Shown here: positions 1 through 7,653 of the stretch, piece by piece
Position numbering within the stretch: the first letter of the stretch is position 1
How the letters are laid out: each line of letters starts with the position of its first letter
Origin: Gaiellales bacterium
GTDB lineage: Bacteria > Actinomycetota > Thermoleophilia > Gaiellales > JAICJC01
Assembly (NCBI GenBank): GCA_036273515.1
Contig: DASUHM010000012.1
Coordinates: forward strand, 1 to 64,000
Direction of reading: 5' to 3'
DNA: 64,000 nt
Notes under the pieces: generated by a model
Databases searched by the model: none
What the model was told of the DNA's origin: nothing
Seen by the model: the letters and a program-made list of their open reading frames with translations, nothing else
Program-made: the position numbers and the translations under genes

Positions 1-106
1 CGCCGCGCGGCCACAGCCGGTCGACGAGCACCCGATAGCCGTCCGACTCGGCCGCCGGCTCGTACGCCCGCTTGAGCGCGATTTCCACGTCAGGCACCCG
101 TCGCAT
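1..106 (-). CDS. DUF488 family protein, N-terminal part (cut by window edge)
   Basis: Only about the first 35 codons are visible; the rest lies left of the window. The reverse-strand translation starts MRRVPDVEIALKRAYEP and carries the family hallmark GYRVLVDRLWPRG, typical of DUF488 proteins (usually about 120 residues), whose biochemical role is not established. The start is the ATG complementary to bases 104-106, the first in-frame start before the conserved KRAYEP segment. It is divergent from the next gene (253). Family assignment is confident from the signature; function is unknown. Confidence 0.75.
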   Translation of the reverse strand, partial: MRRVPDVEIALKRAYEPAAESDGYRVLVDRLWPRG

Positions 107-252
107 AGTTGCACAGGCTCGCAGTGAGGTCGCGTCGAGCCCCGGAATGGGGTCACGCCCGGATTCCGGTATGGGCGACAGGGAGAAACACTCCGGATGG
201 CGACTACCGAGGAACGACGCAGAAGTGCATTCGCACGGGAGAGGAGCAGTCG

Positions 253-591
253 ATGACCAGCCAGACCGCCATCGTCGCCGAGATCCGGCCCGGGATGAAG
301 CCGGCTCTCGAGAAACGTCTGCAGGATGGACCGCCGTTCGACCTTGCCGCAGAGGGATTCGAGCGGCATGAGGTGTTCGTCGGCGACAAGGACGTCGTGT
401 TCGTCTTCACCGGCCCAGGTGCCGTTTCACAGCTCGCCCGCATGGCGGCGACGCCCGCGCTGTTCCGGCATGTGCTGGCGATGACCGGCCTCGTCGCGGC
501 CCCGCGCCTGCTCCAGCAGACGTACCGGTGGGACCGGCATTCCGGTGACGAACCGGCGCAGAGCACCTCTGCACGCGCGAACGGCTCGTGA
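253..591 (+). CDS. hypothetical protein, small alpha/beta fold
   Basis: A 112-residue soluble protein that I do not recognise. The start ATG is chosen because GAGGAG (241-246) lies just upstream; a longer frame from 109 has no such site and a random-looking N-terminus. The pattern IVAEIRPGMKPALEKRL, then EVFVGDKDVVFVFTGPGA, alternates strand-helix-strand and resembles dimeric ferredoxin-like-fold proteins (antibiotic-monooxygenase or mutarotase-like), but no catalytic signature is visible. The last ~15 residues are polar and look disordered. The following 235 bases hold a structured leader rather than a gene. Confidence 0.6.
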   Translation: MTSQTAIVAEIRPGMKPALEKRLQDGPPFDLAAEGFERHEVFVGDKDVVFVFTGPGAVSQLARMAATPALFRHVLAMTGLVAAPRLLQQTYRWDRHSGDEPAQSTSARANGS

Positions 592-656
592 GCCGCCGTG
601 CGGCCTCGCCTCCCGGTGCCCTGGCATCGGTAGACGGCCGCCCGCAGATGCGGCCC

Positions 657-797
657 GCGGCCCATGGCGCCGGTTCGCCCGCTGGACGATCCTTCGGGTA
701 CGGCGGGCGGACACCACCGACCCCCTCTCGGACCCCAGGCCGGGGCCGCCCGCCGCTTCCGGACGGCCGGGGCGTGCGGCATGAGTGCGCCCCGGCC
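657..797 (+). promoter_or_regulatory. structured 5' leader candidate, copy 1
   Basis: A GC-rich untranslated segment with three recognisable blocks: GCGGCCCATGGCGCCGG (657-673); a perfect 10-bp stem CGGCGGGCGG (701-710) with CCGCCCGCCG (746-755) whose loop contains ACACCA and CCAGGCCGG; and a second stem GGCCGGGGCG (765-774) with CGCCCCGGCC (788-797). The same order of blocks recurs at 7423-7566, where the first stem keeps pairing through two compensated base changes. It ends about 15 bases before the AGAGGAGG ribosome-binding site of the gene at 827. I cannot match it to a known riboswitch. Confidence 0.55.
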
Positions 798-826
798 GAG
801 AAGCCCGCACAAGAGGAGGTGACCCC

Positions 827-1090
827 ATGTTCGACCTGAGCCAGTTCATTCGCCATTCGGACGCCACCGAGGATTGGCTGGCGCGGTACCTCGTGACCGA
901 GGCGCAGCGGGGACGGCGGATCGCGGACGTCCTCCAGGACCGGGCGGTCCTGCGTCATTCCGACGCGTCGATGAGAGCACGGGTGCTCGACCGCTCCGAC
1001 GTCGTCGAGGCGCTGGCCGAGAACGCCGTCGCGCAGGTCCGCGAGGAGATCGCCCGCGGCGACGCGGTGGTCGGCCGCCGCCCTTCGTAA
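827..1090 (+). CDS. hypothetical helical protein, 87 aa
   Basis: Small soluble protein, unrecognised. Start ATG follows a strong AGAGGAGG (812-819). The sequence (MFDLSQFIRHSDATEDWLAR...) is rich in Arg, Asp and Glu and predicted almost wholly helical; RVLDRSDVVEALAENAVAQVREEIARGD looks amphipathic. No cysteine clusters, signal peptide or membrane segment. It sits directly behind the structured leader and 4 bases ahead of a small membrane protein, so those two are probably co-transcribed. Confidence 0.65.
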   Translation: MFDLSQFIRHSDATEDWLARYLVTEAQRGRRIADVLQDRAVLRHSDASMRARVLDRSDVVEALAENAVAQVREEIARGDAVVGRRPS

Positions 1091-1094
1091 CGTG

Positions 1095-1268
1095 ATGGCT
1101 GGAGGCGTGGTCCATCTGGCGTTCGTCACGGGCCTCGGCGTTGCGATCGCCGGACTGATCGTGGTTGTCATCAGCGTCCTGGTCGTGGGCCTGGCGCTGC
1201 GGTCCCAGGCGTCGAGCGGTGCCGATGAGGCCGGTAGCAGGCGCCCGCGCAACCCGGGCGACGGTTGA
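1095..1268 (+). CDS. small single-pass membrane protein, 57 aa
   Basis: Begins MAGGVVHLAFVTGLG and contains one long hydrophobic helix (about residues 8-36, rich in Val, Ile, Leu, Gly) followed by a short polar, Arg-rich tail ending at a TGA at 1266-1268. It starts 4 bases after the preceding stop, with no strong ribosome-binding site of its own, suggesting translational coupling. Function is unknown; such one-helix proteins often serve as small regulatory subunits, but that is only an inference. Confidence 0.5.
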   Translation: MAGGVVHLAFVTGLGVAIAGLIVVVISVLVVGLALRSQASSGADEAGSRRPRNPGDG

Positions 1269-1349
1269 CGCGCTATGGGGGCTGCCGCGGCGCCGGATAG
1301 AGGCTCGCACCCATGGTGCGGCTCGCTCCGAGCGTCGAGTCTTCAACGT

Positions 1350-1949
1350 ATGCATGACACGGCAACGCCACGGCTGGGTGGAGGTCGGGAGATCCTTCGC
1401 CCGGCGCTCCCGTACCTGGTTCCTGTCCCCGCCACCGCGATTGCAGTCACGTTCGGCGTCGTCTCGCGACCGGCCCTGGTGGCGGTCGCGGTGTCGGCAT
1501 CGTTGTGCGCGCTCGTCCGAGCGACGATCGAGTCGATTCGGATCGAGCTCCTCCGCGACCGCGCCGACGCGTGGATCCTCGCCCACGCCGTCGGACAGCC
1601 GACCGACGACATCGTCCTGCGACGCATGCGGGAGCTGACTGACCCGCGCACCCGCGCGAGCCTTGCGACCTCCATTCGCGTGATCGCCGACGCGTCCGAC
1701 GTCGCCTTCTGGAACCGGCTGTACCCGAATCGTCGCCGGATCCGCGCGCACCGACACGAGCTGCGCCATCTCGCCCGCGAGCTGGGCGACCTCTCCCGTC
1801 CTGTGAACCCTCGGGGCGTCGCGCTCGCCAACCAGCTCCTCACGGCCGCAGGCGGCCCCCTGCACGATCCTCACCGCACGGATGCCCTCTCCGTCGCGGT
1901 CCGAGATACGATCGCGGCACTCGACGGGGCCGAGGACGATGATCTTTGA
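1350..1949 (+). CDS. hypothetical membrane-anchored protein, 199 aa
   Basis: The start ATG at 1350 (MHDTATPRLGG) is preferred over an earlier one at 1275, whose first 25 residues look non-coding. Two closely spaced hydrophobic stretches (about residues 20-55) form a hairpin anchor, followed by an Arg-rich helical cytoplasmic domain with repeated RELxxLxRELGDLSRP-like heptads and WNRLYPNRRRIRAHRHELRH. No known domain recognised. The end overlaps the start of the universal stress protein gene by 11 bases, so it belongs to that operon. Confidence 0.6.
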   Translation: MHDTATPRLGGGREILRPALPYLVPVPATAIAVTFGVVSRPALVAVAVSASLCALVRATIESIRIELLRDRADAWILAHAVGQPTDDIVLRRMRELTDPRTRASLATSIRVIADASDVAFWNRLYPNRRRIRAHRHELRHLARELGDLSRPVNPRGVALANQLLTAAGGPLHDPHRTDALSVAVRDTIAALDGAEDDDL

Positions 1950-2721
1950 ACGGATCGTGTGCGGCGTGGATGGCTCGCCGGCGGGCTTCGAGGCGCTTCG
2001 CCAGGCGACGCGGCTACGGTCCGATGGCGCACGGATCCTGGCGGTGACGGTCTGCGAAAGCGATCTGAGCGGACGATCCGGTGCAGCCGCGGGCCGCCTG
2101 ACCGCCGAGTACCGGGGGCGCGCGAGCGCGACCCGGGCTGCGGCCTGGGAGCAGATCCGCGACGTTCCGCTCGCCGAGGCCCACGTCATCGAGGGCCGAC
2201 CCGTGCGGGCGCTCCTCGGGGCGCTCGATCGTGAGTCGGCGACGCTCATTGCGGTCGGAACCCACGGGGGCGGTCACATCGCGGGAATGCTCCTCGGGAG
2301 CGTCGCGACAGCCATGCTGCAACAGGCCCCCTGTTCGGTGCTCGTGGCGCGCGGCTTGGACGACACGGCCTGGTCGCCCGGCTCGATCGTGGTCGGCATG
2401 GACGGATCGCGCGAGGCGCTGGTCTCAGCGGTCATCGCCGCCGAGCTGGGCGATCGGTTCGGCGCGACGGTCCGGACGATCGCCGCCCAGGGCGGCCCAC
2501 GGGTCGACCGGCCGATGCTGAGAGAGATCGACGAGCTCCACTGGGTCTCCGGCCACCCTGTCGGCGCATTGGTGGACGCGTCCGGGGAAGCCGACCTCAT
2601 CGTCGTCGGGAGTCGCGGCCTGCGGGCGTTCGAGGCCCTCGGAAGCGTCAGCGAGCGAGTCGCCCACCAGGCACACTGCTCGGTTCTCGTCGTACGGCCG
2701 GAGAAGACCGAGGAAGCATGA
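1939..2721 (+). CDS. universal stress protein, two tandem Usp domains
   Basis: 260 residues, twice the length of a single UspA domain. Domain 1 begins ERIVCGVDGSPAGFEALRQA and carries the GTHGGGHIAGMLLGSVATAML nucleotide-binding-type loop (G-2x-G-9x-G-S); domain 2 begins SIVVGMDGSREAL with VGSRGLRAFEALGSVSERV near the C-terminus. These glycine loops mark the ATP-binding class. Usp proteins act in the cytoplasm under stress or growth arrest; the exact client is unknown. It overlaps its neighbours at both ends (11 bases upstream, ATGA downstream), indicating a translationally coupled operon of stress proteins. Confidence 0.9.
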   Translation: MIFERIVCGVDGSPAGFEALRQATRLRSDGARILAVTVCESDLSGRSGAAAGRLTAEYRGRASATRAAAWEQIRDVPLAEAHVIEGRPVRALLGALDRESATLIAVGTHGGGHIAGMLLGSVATAMLQQAPCSVLVARGLDDTAWSPGSIVVGMDGSREALVSAVIAAELGDRFGATVRTIAAQGGPRVDRPMLREIDELHWVSGHPVGALVDASGEADLIVVGSRGLRAFEALGSVSERVAHQAHCSVLVVRPEKTEEA

Positions 2722-3545
2722 GCTCGTCGCCCGCAACCATCGTCTGCGGGGTCGACCACTCTCCCGGCGCACGGACCGCGGCGGCGGTCGCGAGAGGGCT
2801 GTCGGGACGGCTCGGCGCTGACCTGGTTCTGGTGTATGCCGTGCCGCTCCCGCGCGCGTCGCGTGAGCTCGGCGTGGCCGAGCCGGCGAGCTTCATCACG
2901 GTCGATCAGATGCAGCAGGTGGGCGTCACCCTGCTCGAAGAGATCGTCAAGGAGCTCGGTGGCGGCCCCGAGATCGCACGGGCGGTGCGGATCGGAGGCG
3001 CGGCAGAGGTCGTCGGAGCGACCGCGGAGGATGCGCTGGCCGAACTCGTCGTCGTTGGGTCACGCGGACGGGGATCGGTCGGCTCACTCCTTCTCGGCAG
3101 CGTGTCTCGGTCCCTCGCCGCTCGCGGGCCGTGCCCGACGCTGATCGTGCCGGAGTCGGCATCACCCATCGGAGACGGGCCGATCATCTGCGCCGTCGAC
3201 GACAGCGACGGCGCACGCGCTGCGCTTCGAAAAGCCGCGGACGTCTCCGAGCGCCTCGCAAGCCAACTTCTGGTCGTGACCGTCAAGACGGTCGATGACC
3301 CCACGTCGTCCGCCGATCAGCACCCCGTCGACGATGCGGGTCTCGGTACGAGGCCGGAGTGGATCTACCTGCGCGGCGAACCGGCCGGCGCGATCATCGC
3401 GGCGGCGGACGCGCACCGGGCGGACCTGATCGTCATCGGATCCCGCGGGCGCGGGGCTCTGGCAGCGTCGGTGCTCGGCAGCGTCTCCACATCGGTCGCG
3501 GGCCGGTCCACGTGCCCGGTGATGGTCGTCCGGGCCATGGCATAG
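2718..3545 (+). CDS. universal stress protein, two tandem Usp domains
   Basis: 275 residues starting at the ATGA overlap with the previous gene. Domain 1 opens TIVCGVDHSPGARTAAAVARGL and has VGSRGRGSVGSLLLGSVSRSL; domain 2 opens PIICAVDDSDGARAALRKA and has IGSRGRGALAASVLGSVSTSV, then CPVMVVRAMA. Both halves retain the intact ATP-binding glycine loop, unlike many tandem Usp proteins in which one half degenerates. Likely cytoplasmic and co-expressed with the preceding Usp gene. Confidence 0.9.
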   Translation: MSSSPATIVCGVDHSPGARTAAAVARGLSGRLGADLVLVYAVPLPRASRELGVAEPASFITVDQMQQVGVTLLEEIVKELGGGPEIARAVRIGGAAEVVGATAEDALAELVVVGSRGRGSVGSLLLGSVSRSLAARGPCPTLIVPESASPIGDGPIICAVDDSDGARAALRKAADVSERLASQLLVVTVKTVDDPTSSADQHPVDDAGLGTRPEWIYLRGEPAGAIIAAADAHRADLIVIGSRGRGALAASVLGSVSTSVAGRSTCPVMVVRAMA

Positions 3546-3589
3546 CCAGGACTTCTCGCCGGAGCTCGTTGCCGGTTACCATCACCTCC

Positions 3590-4051
3590 ATGGCACCGGA
3601 CGGATGCGCCGCCGAACCTGTGATCATCGCCACAGACGGCTCCGAGTCGGCCGAGCGGGCGGTGATCGTCGGCGCGAGGATGGCACGGATGTTCGGGACG
3701 AGGGCGGTCCTCGTCTACGTGCGGCCCTCGATCGGCCTGCTGGGGGAGCCGGACTACCAGGAGAAGCTGACCGAGCAGATGGCATACGCGCGAGCCGCCA
3801 TCGACCGCGCGCAGACGCTTGTCAGCCAGGAAGGATGCGAAGCTGACGCCGAGATCCTCGAGGGCAACGCGCGTGACCGGGTCGTCGAGCTCGCGCAGGC
3901 CCGCAACGCGCCCATGATCGTCGTCGGATCACGGGGGCTCGGTGCGGTCACCGGCGCGCTGCTCGGCTCGGTCTCGAGCGCGCTCATCCATCGGGCGGAT
4001 CGGCCCGTGCTCGTTGTCCCGACCGCGACGGGCGACGACGTGGGCGGCTGA
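3590..4051 (+). CDS. universal stress protein, single domain
   Basis: 153 residues. Opens PVIIATDGSESAERAVIVGARMA and closes with VGSRGLGAVTGALLGSVSSALIHRADRPVLVVP, the complete ATP-binding signature. The internal segment YQEKLTEQMAYARAAIDRAQTL is the usual variable helical region. I chose the ATG at 3590 because a longer in-frame reading from 3359 is antisense-like and overlaps the upstream gene. The 44-base gap to the previous Usp gene suggests the same transcript. Confidence 0.88.
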   Translation: MAPDGCAAEPVIIATDGSESAERAVIVGARMARMFGTRAVLVYVRPSIGLLGEPDYQEKLTEQMAYARAAIDRAQTLVSQEGCEADAEILEGNARDRVVELAQARNAPMIVVGSRGLGAVTGALLGSVSSALIHRADRPVLVVPTATGDDVGG

Positions 4052-4222
4052 CAGCACCTCCCGGCGACGGCGGCCGACGCATCGGCCTCTGCGACCGGCC
4101 CTCTCTGCCCATCGCGCGACACATGCGGTCCTCCCCGCCGCCGAATGGAGCGCCGCGCCGATGGCACGGGCGACCCGTCGCGACGAGGCTCCTGATCGGA
4201 GACAACGACACGGGAGGGTTCG

Positions 4223-4756
4223 ATGAGCATCGTGATCCAGCCGCGTCGGCCGCCCGCCATGCGCGTTCGCATGCAGCGGCGTCCGGCCGCGGCACCGAAG
4301 GCCGACGGACCGGCGTTGCGACCGGTCATCGCCGCCGTCGACGGGTCGGCGGCCGGCAGGGCAGCGACCGCCGAGGCGATCGCGGCGGCGCGCGAGCTGG
4401 GTGCGCCGGTCGTGCTCGTTCATGTCCGCCGCGCACCGTCGAGCGTCTGGGGCAGGCCGTCTTACGAGCGCCGCTTGGAGCGGTCCCTGCGCAGAGGCCG
4501 CGAGGCGCTCGCCACGGCGGCGGCGGAGGCGAAGGCAGCCGGCGTCGAGGCACAGACCGAGATCCTCGAGGGCCGGCCGGCCCGGAGGATCGCCGAGTTC
4601 GCCCGCGCCCGCGACGCCCAGCTGGTCATCCTCGGGCCACGCCGGCGATGGGCGGTCACGAGCGGCTCTCGCGGCGTCGCCGGCGCGGGCCTTCCCGTCG
4701 CGCGAGCGGCCTCGGCCAAGGCCGCCTGCCGTCGGCGGCCGCACGAAATGGGGTGA
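4223..4756 (+). CDS. universal stress protein-like, degenerate C-terminus
   Basis: 177 residues with an Arg/Pro-rich N-terminal extension of about 30 residues ([20 protein letters not shown]) before the Usp core, which opens [20 protein letters not shown]. The C-terminal glycine loop expected as GSRGxG...GS reads [19 protein letters not shown], so the ATP-binding signature is disrupted and the last 30 residues are low-complexity. It may be a non-nucleotide-binding member or a decaying copy. GGGAGGGTTCG precedes the start. It is the fourth Usp gene in the same direction. Confidence 0.7.
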   Translation: MSIVIQPRRPPAMRVRMQRRPAAAPKADGPALRPVIAAVDGSAAGRAATAEAIAAARELGAPVVLVHVRRAPSSVWGRPSYERRLERSLRRGREALATAAAEAKAAGVEAQTEILEGRPARRIAEFARARDAQLVILGPRRRWAVTSGSRGVAGAGLPVARAASAKAACRRRPHEMG

Positions 4757-4765
4757 GGACCCCAT
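4748..4765. repeat. 7-bp perfect palindrome across the Usp stop codon
   Basis: ATGGGGT-GAGG-ACCCCAT, a short hairpin spanning the stop codon of the preceding gene and lying about 90 bases before the next start. No T-tract follows, so it is at best a weak terminator or mRNA-stabilising hairpin. Confidence 0.35.
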
Positions 4766-4853
4766 GTGGCGGCTCGCGCCGGCCCGCAACCATGGTGACT
4801 CGTACGTCCGCCCCCGCCGGCGGATCAGGAACGCAAAAGGAGGGAACTTCCCA

Positions 4854-5570
4854 ATGACGACCATCGACTCTTCGTCGGCCTTCCCGCTCCGGCTGGAGGG
4901 CAGACTCGAACCGCGACTCAACCGCGGACTCTGGCTCGTCAAGTGGCTGCTCGTGCTGCCGCACATGCTCGTGCTCGCGCTGCTCTGGACCGCGTTCGCC
5001 GTCCTGAGCCTGGTCGCGCTGGTCTCCATCCTCGCGACCGGGCGCTACCCGCGCGGTGTCTTCGACTTCAACGTCGGGGTCTTGCGCTGGACCTGGCGGG
5101 TCGCCTACTACTCGTACGGCGCCCTCGGCACGGACCGCTACCCGCCGTTCACGCTGGCCGACGTGCCGGACTATCCGGCCAGGGTCGAGGTGGAGTACCC
5201 CCGGTCGCTCTCACGTGGCCTCGCGCTCGTGAAGTGGTGGCTGCTGGCCCTGCCTCACTACCTGGTCGTGGCCGTGTTCGCAGGTGGCGCCTGGACGGCC
5301 TGGGCCCACAACGGCTGGGGCTGGAGCGGCGGCGGCCTGATCTCGCTGCTCGCGGTGATCGCCGGCTTCGCGCTGCTGATCACCGGGAGCTACCCACGGC
5401 CGATCTACGACTTCGTGCTCGGCATGAACCGCTGGGTCTTCCGGGTCGTGGCGTACGCAGCGCTTTTGACCGACACATACCCGCCGTTCCGGCTCGACCA
5501 GGGCGGCGACGACCCGGCCGAGGGCGGGCGGCACGTCGCCCCGCCGGCGCCGGAGCCGGTGCACTCGTGA
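4854..5570 (+). CDS. DUF4389 membrane protein
   Basis: 238 residues with two homologous halves, each with the DUF4389 pattern: [23 protein letters not shown] then [24 protein letters not shown] and DRYPPF in the first; [23 protein letters not shown] then [25 protein letters not shown] and DTYPPF in the second. About four membrane helices in total. Start ATG at 4854 follows AAGGAGGG. The family is common in Actinobacteria and of unknown function, likely a small membrane scaffold. The stop overlaps the GTG of the flavin monooxygenase gene (GTGA), so both are coupled. Confidence 0.85.
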   Translation: MTTIDSSSAFPLRLEGRLEPRLNRGLWLVKWLLVLPHMLVLALLWTAFAVLSLVALVSILATGRYPRGVFDFNVGVLRWTWRVAYYSYGALGTDRYPPFTLADVPDYPARVEVEYPRSLSRGLALVKWWLLALPHYLVVAVFAGGAWTAWAHNGWGWSGGGLISLLAVIAGFALLITGSYPRPIYDFVLGMNRWVFRVVAYAALLTDTYPPFRLDQGGDDPAEGGRHVAPPAPEPVHS

Positions 5571-6709
5571 GTGCCGCGGACACCATCCGGTACGAGGTGG
5601 CGATCGTCGGGGCCGGCCAGGCCGGCCTCGCGATCGGCCGCCTGCTCGCAGAGCAGGGGCGGCGCTTCGTGATCCTCGAGGCGGCCGACCACATCGGCGC
5701 TGCGTGGAGGGAGCGGTGGGACTCGCTCGTCCTCTTCACGCCGCGCCGCTACGACGCCCTGCCCGGACTCGACTTCCCCGGAGATCCGGACGGGTACCCG
5801 GCCCGCGACGAGGTGATCGAGTACCTCGAGCGCCACGCCGACCACTTCGGCCTGCCGGTCGAGCTCTCGAGCCCGGTCCGGAAGCTGACCCATGACGGCA
5901 GCACGTTCGTGCTCGAGGCCGGCGACAGGACGATCCTGGCCGATCAGGTGGTCGTCGCCACCGGGCCGTTTCAGCGGCCCCGGGTCCCGGCCCTGGCGGG
6001 CGAGCTCGGGCCGGATGTGTTCCAGGCGCACAGCGCGGGCTACCGCCGGCCGGGTGACGTCCCTCAGAGCCGTGTGCTCGTCGCCGGCGGTGGGAACACG
6101 GGCTTCCAGATCGCCGCGGAGCTCGCGCGGACGCACGAGGTGCACCTCGCGATCGGATCGCGGCAGACGCCGCTTCCCCAGCGCCTTTTGGGCCGTGACC
6201 TGTTCTGGTGGCTCACGAAGCTCGGCTTGCTCCGGAAGACCGTCGACTCGCGGGTCGGTCGCAGGGCGAGCGGGCGCGACACGCTGATCGGCTCGAGCCC
6301 GCGCCGGATCCGGCGCCTGGGCGTTCGCGTGCACCCCCGGCTGGTGCGCGCGCAAGGCCGCACGGCGGCCTTCGCCGACGGCGGCGAGCTGGCGGTCGAC
6401 GCCGTCATCTGGGCCACTGGCTATGCGCCCGACCACTCCTGGATCCAGCTGCCCGTCCACGAGGAGGACGGCCGGATCCGGCACCGCCGCGGCGTCACGG
6501 GGGTGCACGGCCTCTACTTCGTCGGCCTCTCGTGGCAGCACACCCGCGGGTCAGCATTGCTCGGCTTCGTCGGGGACGACGCCGCGTTCATCGCGGCGCA
6601 GATTGCCGCACACACGCAAGGGGCGGCCGAGGCCGCCGACATCGAACCAGACGGCGCCGCGCCGGAGCCGGCCGGCGTCGGGGAGGGACAAATGAGGCGC
6701 AACCGGTGA
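5567..6709 (+). CDS. flavin-containing monooxygenase (CzcO-like), copy 1
   Basis: 380 residues. N-terminal FAD site [21 protein letters not shown], the [17 protein letters not shown] segment, the ATGPFQRP hinge, a second Rossmann site [18 protein letters not shown] for NADPH and the C-terminal [10 protein letters not shown] motif place it in the FMO/CzcO family (COG2072). It should oxygenate a small nucleophilic substrate using NADPH, FAD and O2; the substrate is unknown. GTG start at 5567 overlaps the preceding stop. The C-terminal ~35 residues are an Ala/Pro-rich tail absent from the paralogue at 51231. Immediately downstream is a decayed multicopper oxidase; the paralogue is also next to one. 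Confidence 0.88.
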   Translation: MSAADTIRYEVAIVGAGQAGLAIGRLLAEQGRRFVILEAADHIGAAWRERWDSLVLFTPRRYDALPGLDFPGDPDGYPARDEVIEYLERHADHFGLPVELSSPVRKLTHDGSTFVLEAGDRTILADQVVVATGPFQRPRVPALAGELGPDVFQAHSAGYRRPGDVPQSRVLVAGGGNTGFQIAAELARTHEVHLAIGSRQTPLPQRLLGRDLFWWLTKLGLLRKTVDSRVGRRASGRDTLIGSSPRRIRRLGVRVHPRLVRAQGRTAAFADGGELAVDAVIWATGYAPDHSWIQLPVHEEDGRIRHRRGVTGVHGLYFVGLSWQHTRGSALLGFVGDDAAFIAAQIAAHTQGAAEAADIEPDGAAPEPAGVGEGQMRRNR

Positions 6710-7083
6710 GGACACGTTCTCCCGGGAGACCGCCGGGCTGCCTGAGGCGACCGAACCCCGCACCATCAGGGCGGACGAACACGGGCTCGAGCTTCGGATC
6801 GCGCCGGTCAGGAAACGGCTCCTCGACGACACCGTGCGGATGATCGCGTACAACGGCTCCGTCCCCGGGCCGATCATCCGCGCGCGAGGGATCGGAGCTG
6901 GAGGTGCTGGTCCAGAACGACGGCGACCTCGAGACGACCGTCCACTGGCATGGACTGCGGCTCGACAACCGCGACGACGGCACCCACGAGACCCAGGCGC
7001 CGATCCCGATCGGAGGCAGCTTCCGCTCGCACCACGAGAGCGGGATGATGTTCACCTTCGACGTCGAGCCCGCGCCCGTCTGA
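6708..7083 (+). pseudogene. multicopper oxidase relic (internal deletion plus frameshift)
   Basis: Reading from 6708 gives [14 protein letters not shown]...VRMIAYNGSVPGPII, then after a frame change near 6889 it continues [26 protein letters not shown]...THETQAPIPIGG and jumps at about 7027 to [14 protein letters not shown] before TGA. This matches the N-terminal cupredoxin domain and the last ~15 residues of the intact oxidase at 52674-54371 almost position by position. Roughly 430 central residues, including three of the four copper motifs, are missing. The frame change fits loss of two bases in a CGC-GCG-C context. No in-frame start codon remains. The gene is dead; the deletion cannot be a base-calling error. 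Confidence 0.85.
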
Positions 7084-7091
7084 GCGTGTCT

Positions 7092-7130
7092 GGACCCGCC
7101 AATCGGGGTCAGACCCCGTTTGGCGGGTCC
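7092..7130. repeat. long interrupted palindrome with GGGGTCAGACCCC core
   Basis: GGACCCGCCAA, T, CGGGGT, CAG, ACCCCG, T, TTGGCGGGTCC: arms of 11 and 6 bp separated by one T-T mismatch, loop CAG. It begins 9 bases after the multicopper oxidase relic stops. It has no T-tract and looks like a dispersed REP-type palindrome rather than a standard terminator. Confidence 0.6.
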
Positions 7131-7422
7131 GCCCGACGCCGACCGCGCGATCCCCGGTCCGCGCCGATGCGCTCGGGCTGCTGCGGGCTGCGCGGCCGGG
7201 CGAACACGCCACCATGGCCTCGGCGCTCGGCTCGTCCGGTCGGAACTTCGCCTTCCGGGCGAGGCGTCACGATGGCACCCGGCGCTCCGCCTTCCCACTC
7301 CCAGCGCATGATCGGGTCGTCCGGCACGTCGCGCCTCTTCCACTCGACAGGTGAACTGTACCCTGGCCCGGCCACACGCCATCGTGCGGGATGGGTGAAG
7401 GACGGGCACCGGATACGGCCGG
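7131..7422. other. non-coding stretch between oxidase relic and leader copy 2
   Basis: About 290 bases without a supportable gene. On the minus strand an open reading contains a short protein-like run (VEWKRRDVPDDPIMRWEWEGG, bases ~7270-7350) but no ribosome-binding site or convincing start, so it may be another gene remnant. Nothing else is recognisable here. Confidence 0.4.
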
Positions 7423-7566
7423 CGGCCCATGGCGCCGGCCGGTCGCGCAGCCGATCATCCGGGTACAGCGAGCGGACACCAGTCCCACCAACCCCACGAG
7501 CCCAGGCCGGAGCCGCTCGCTGTAGCAGGAGGGGCCGGGGCGCGCGGCGAAGGCGCGCCCCGGCCG
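7423..7566 (+). promoter_or_regulatory. structured 5' leader candidate, copy 2
   Basis: Same arrangement as the segment at 657-797: GCGGCCCATGGCGCCGG (7423-7439, identical in both), stem CAGCGAGCGG (7467-7476) with CCGCTCGCTG (7514-7523), loop with ACACCA and CCAGGCCGG, then a 13-bp hairpin GGCCGGGGCGCGC (7534-7546) with GCGCGCCCCGGCC (7554-7566). Two G-C pairs of copy 1 are A-T here on both sides, so pairing is conserved while sequence is not. It lies about 90 bases before the site-2 protease gene. The second hairpin could act in termination or in sequestering translation signals. Confidence 0.55.
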
Positions 7567-7653
7567 GGAGACCTCCTGATGGTGTTCCCGGCACCGCCCG
7601 CACGGTTTCGCCCCCGCGGCCGGCGGGCACCAGCGGCGAGGAGAGGGGGGATC

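Noticed and set aside
846-2249. Long open frame on the minus strand (467 codons) opposite the stress genes
   Set aside because: Arg/Ala/Pro-rich, no ribosome-binding site or family motif; it is the antisense shadow of high-GC coding sequence.
4052-4222. Further copy of the structured leader before the Usp gene at 4223
   Set aside because: Some GC-rich words resemble it, but neither the GCGGCCCATGGCGCCGG block nor the paired stems are present.
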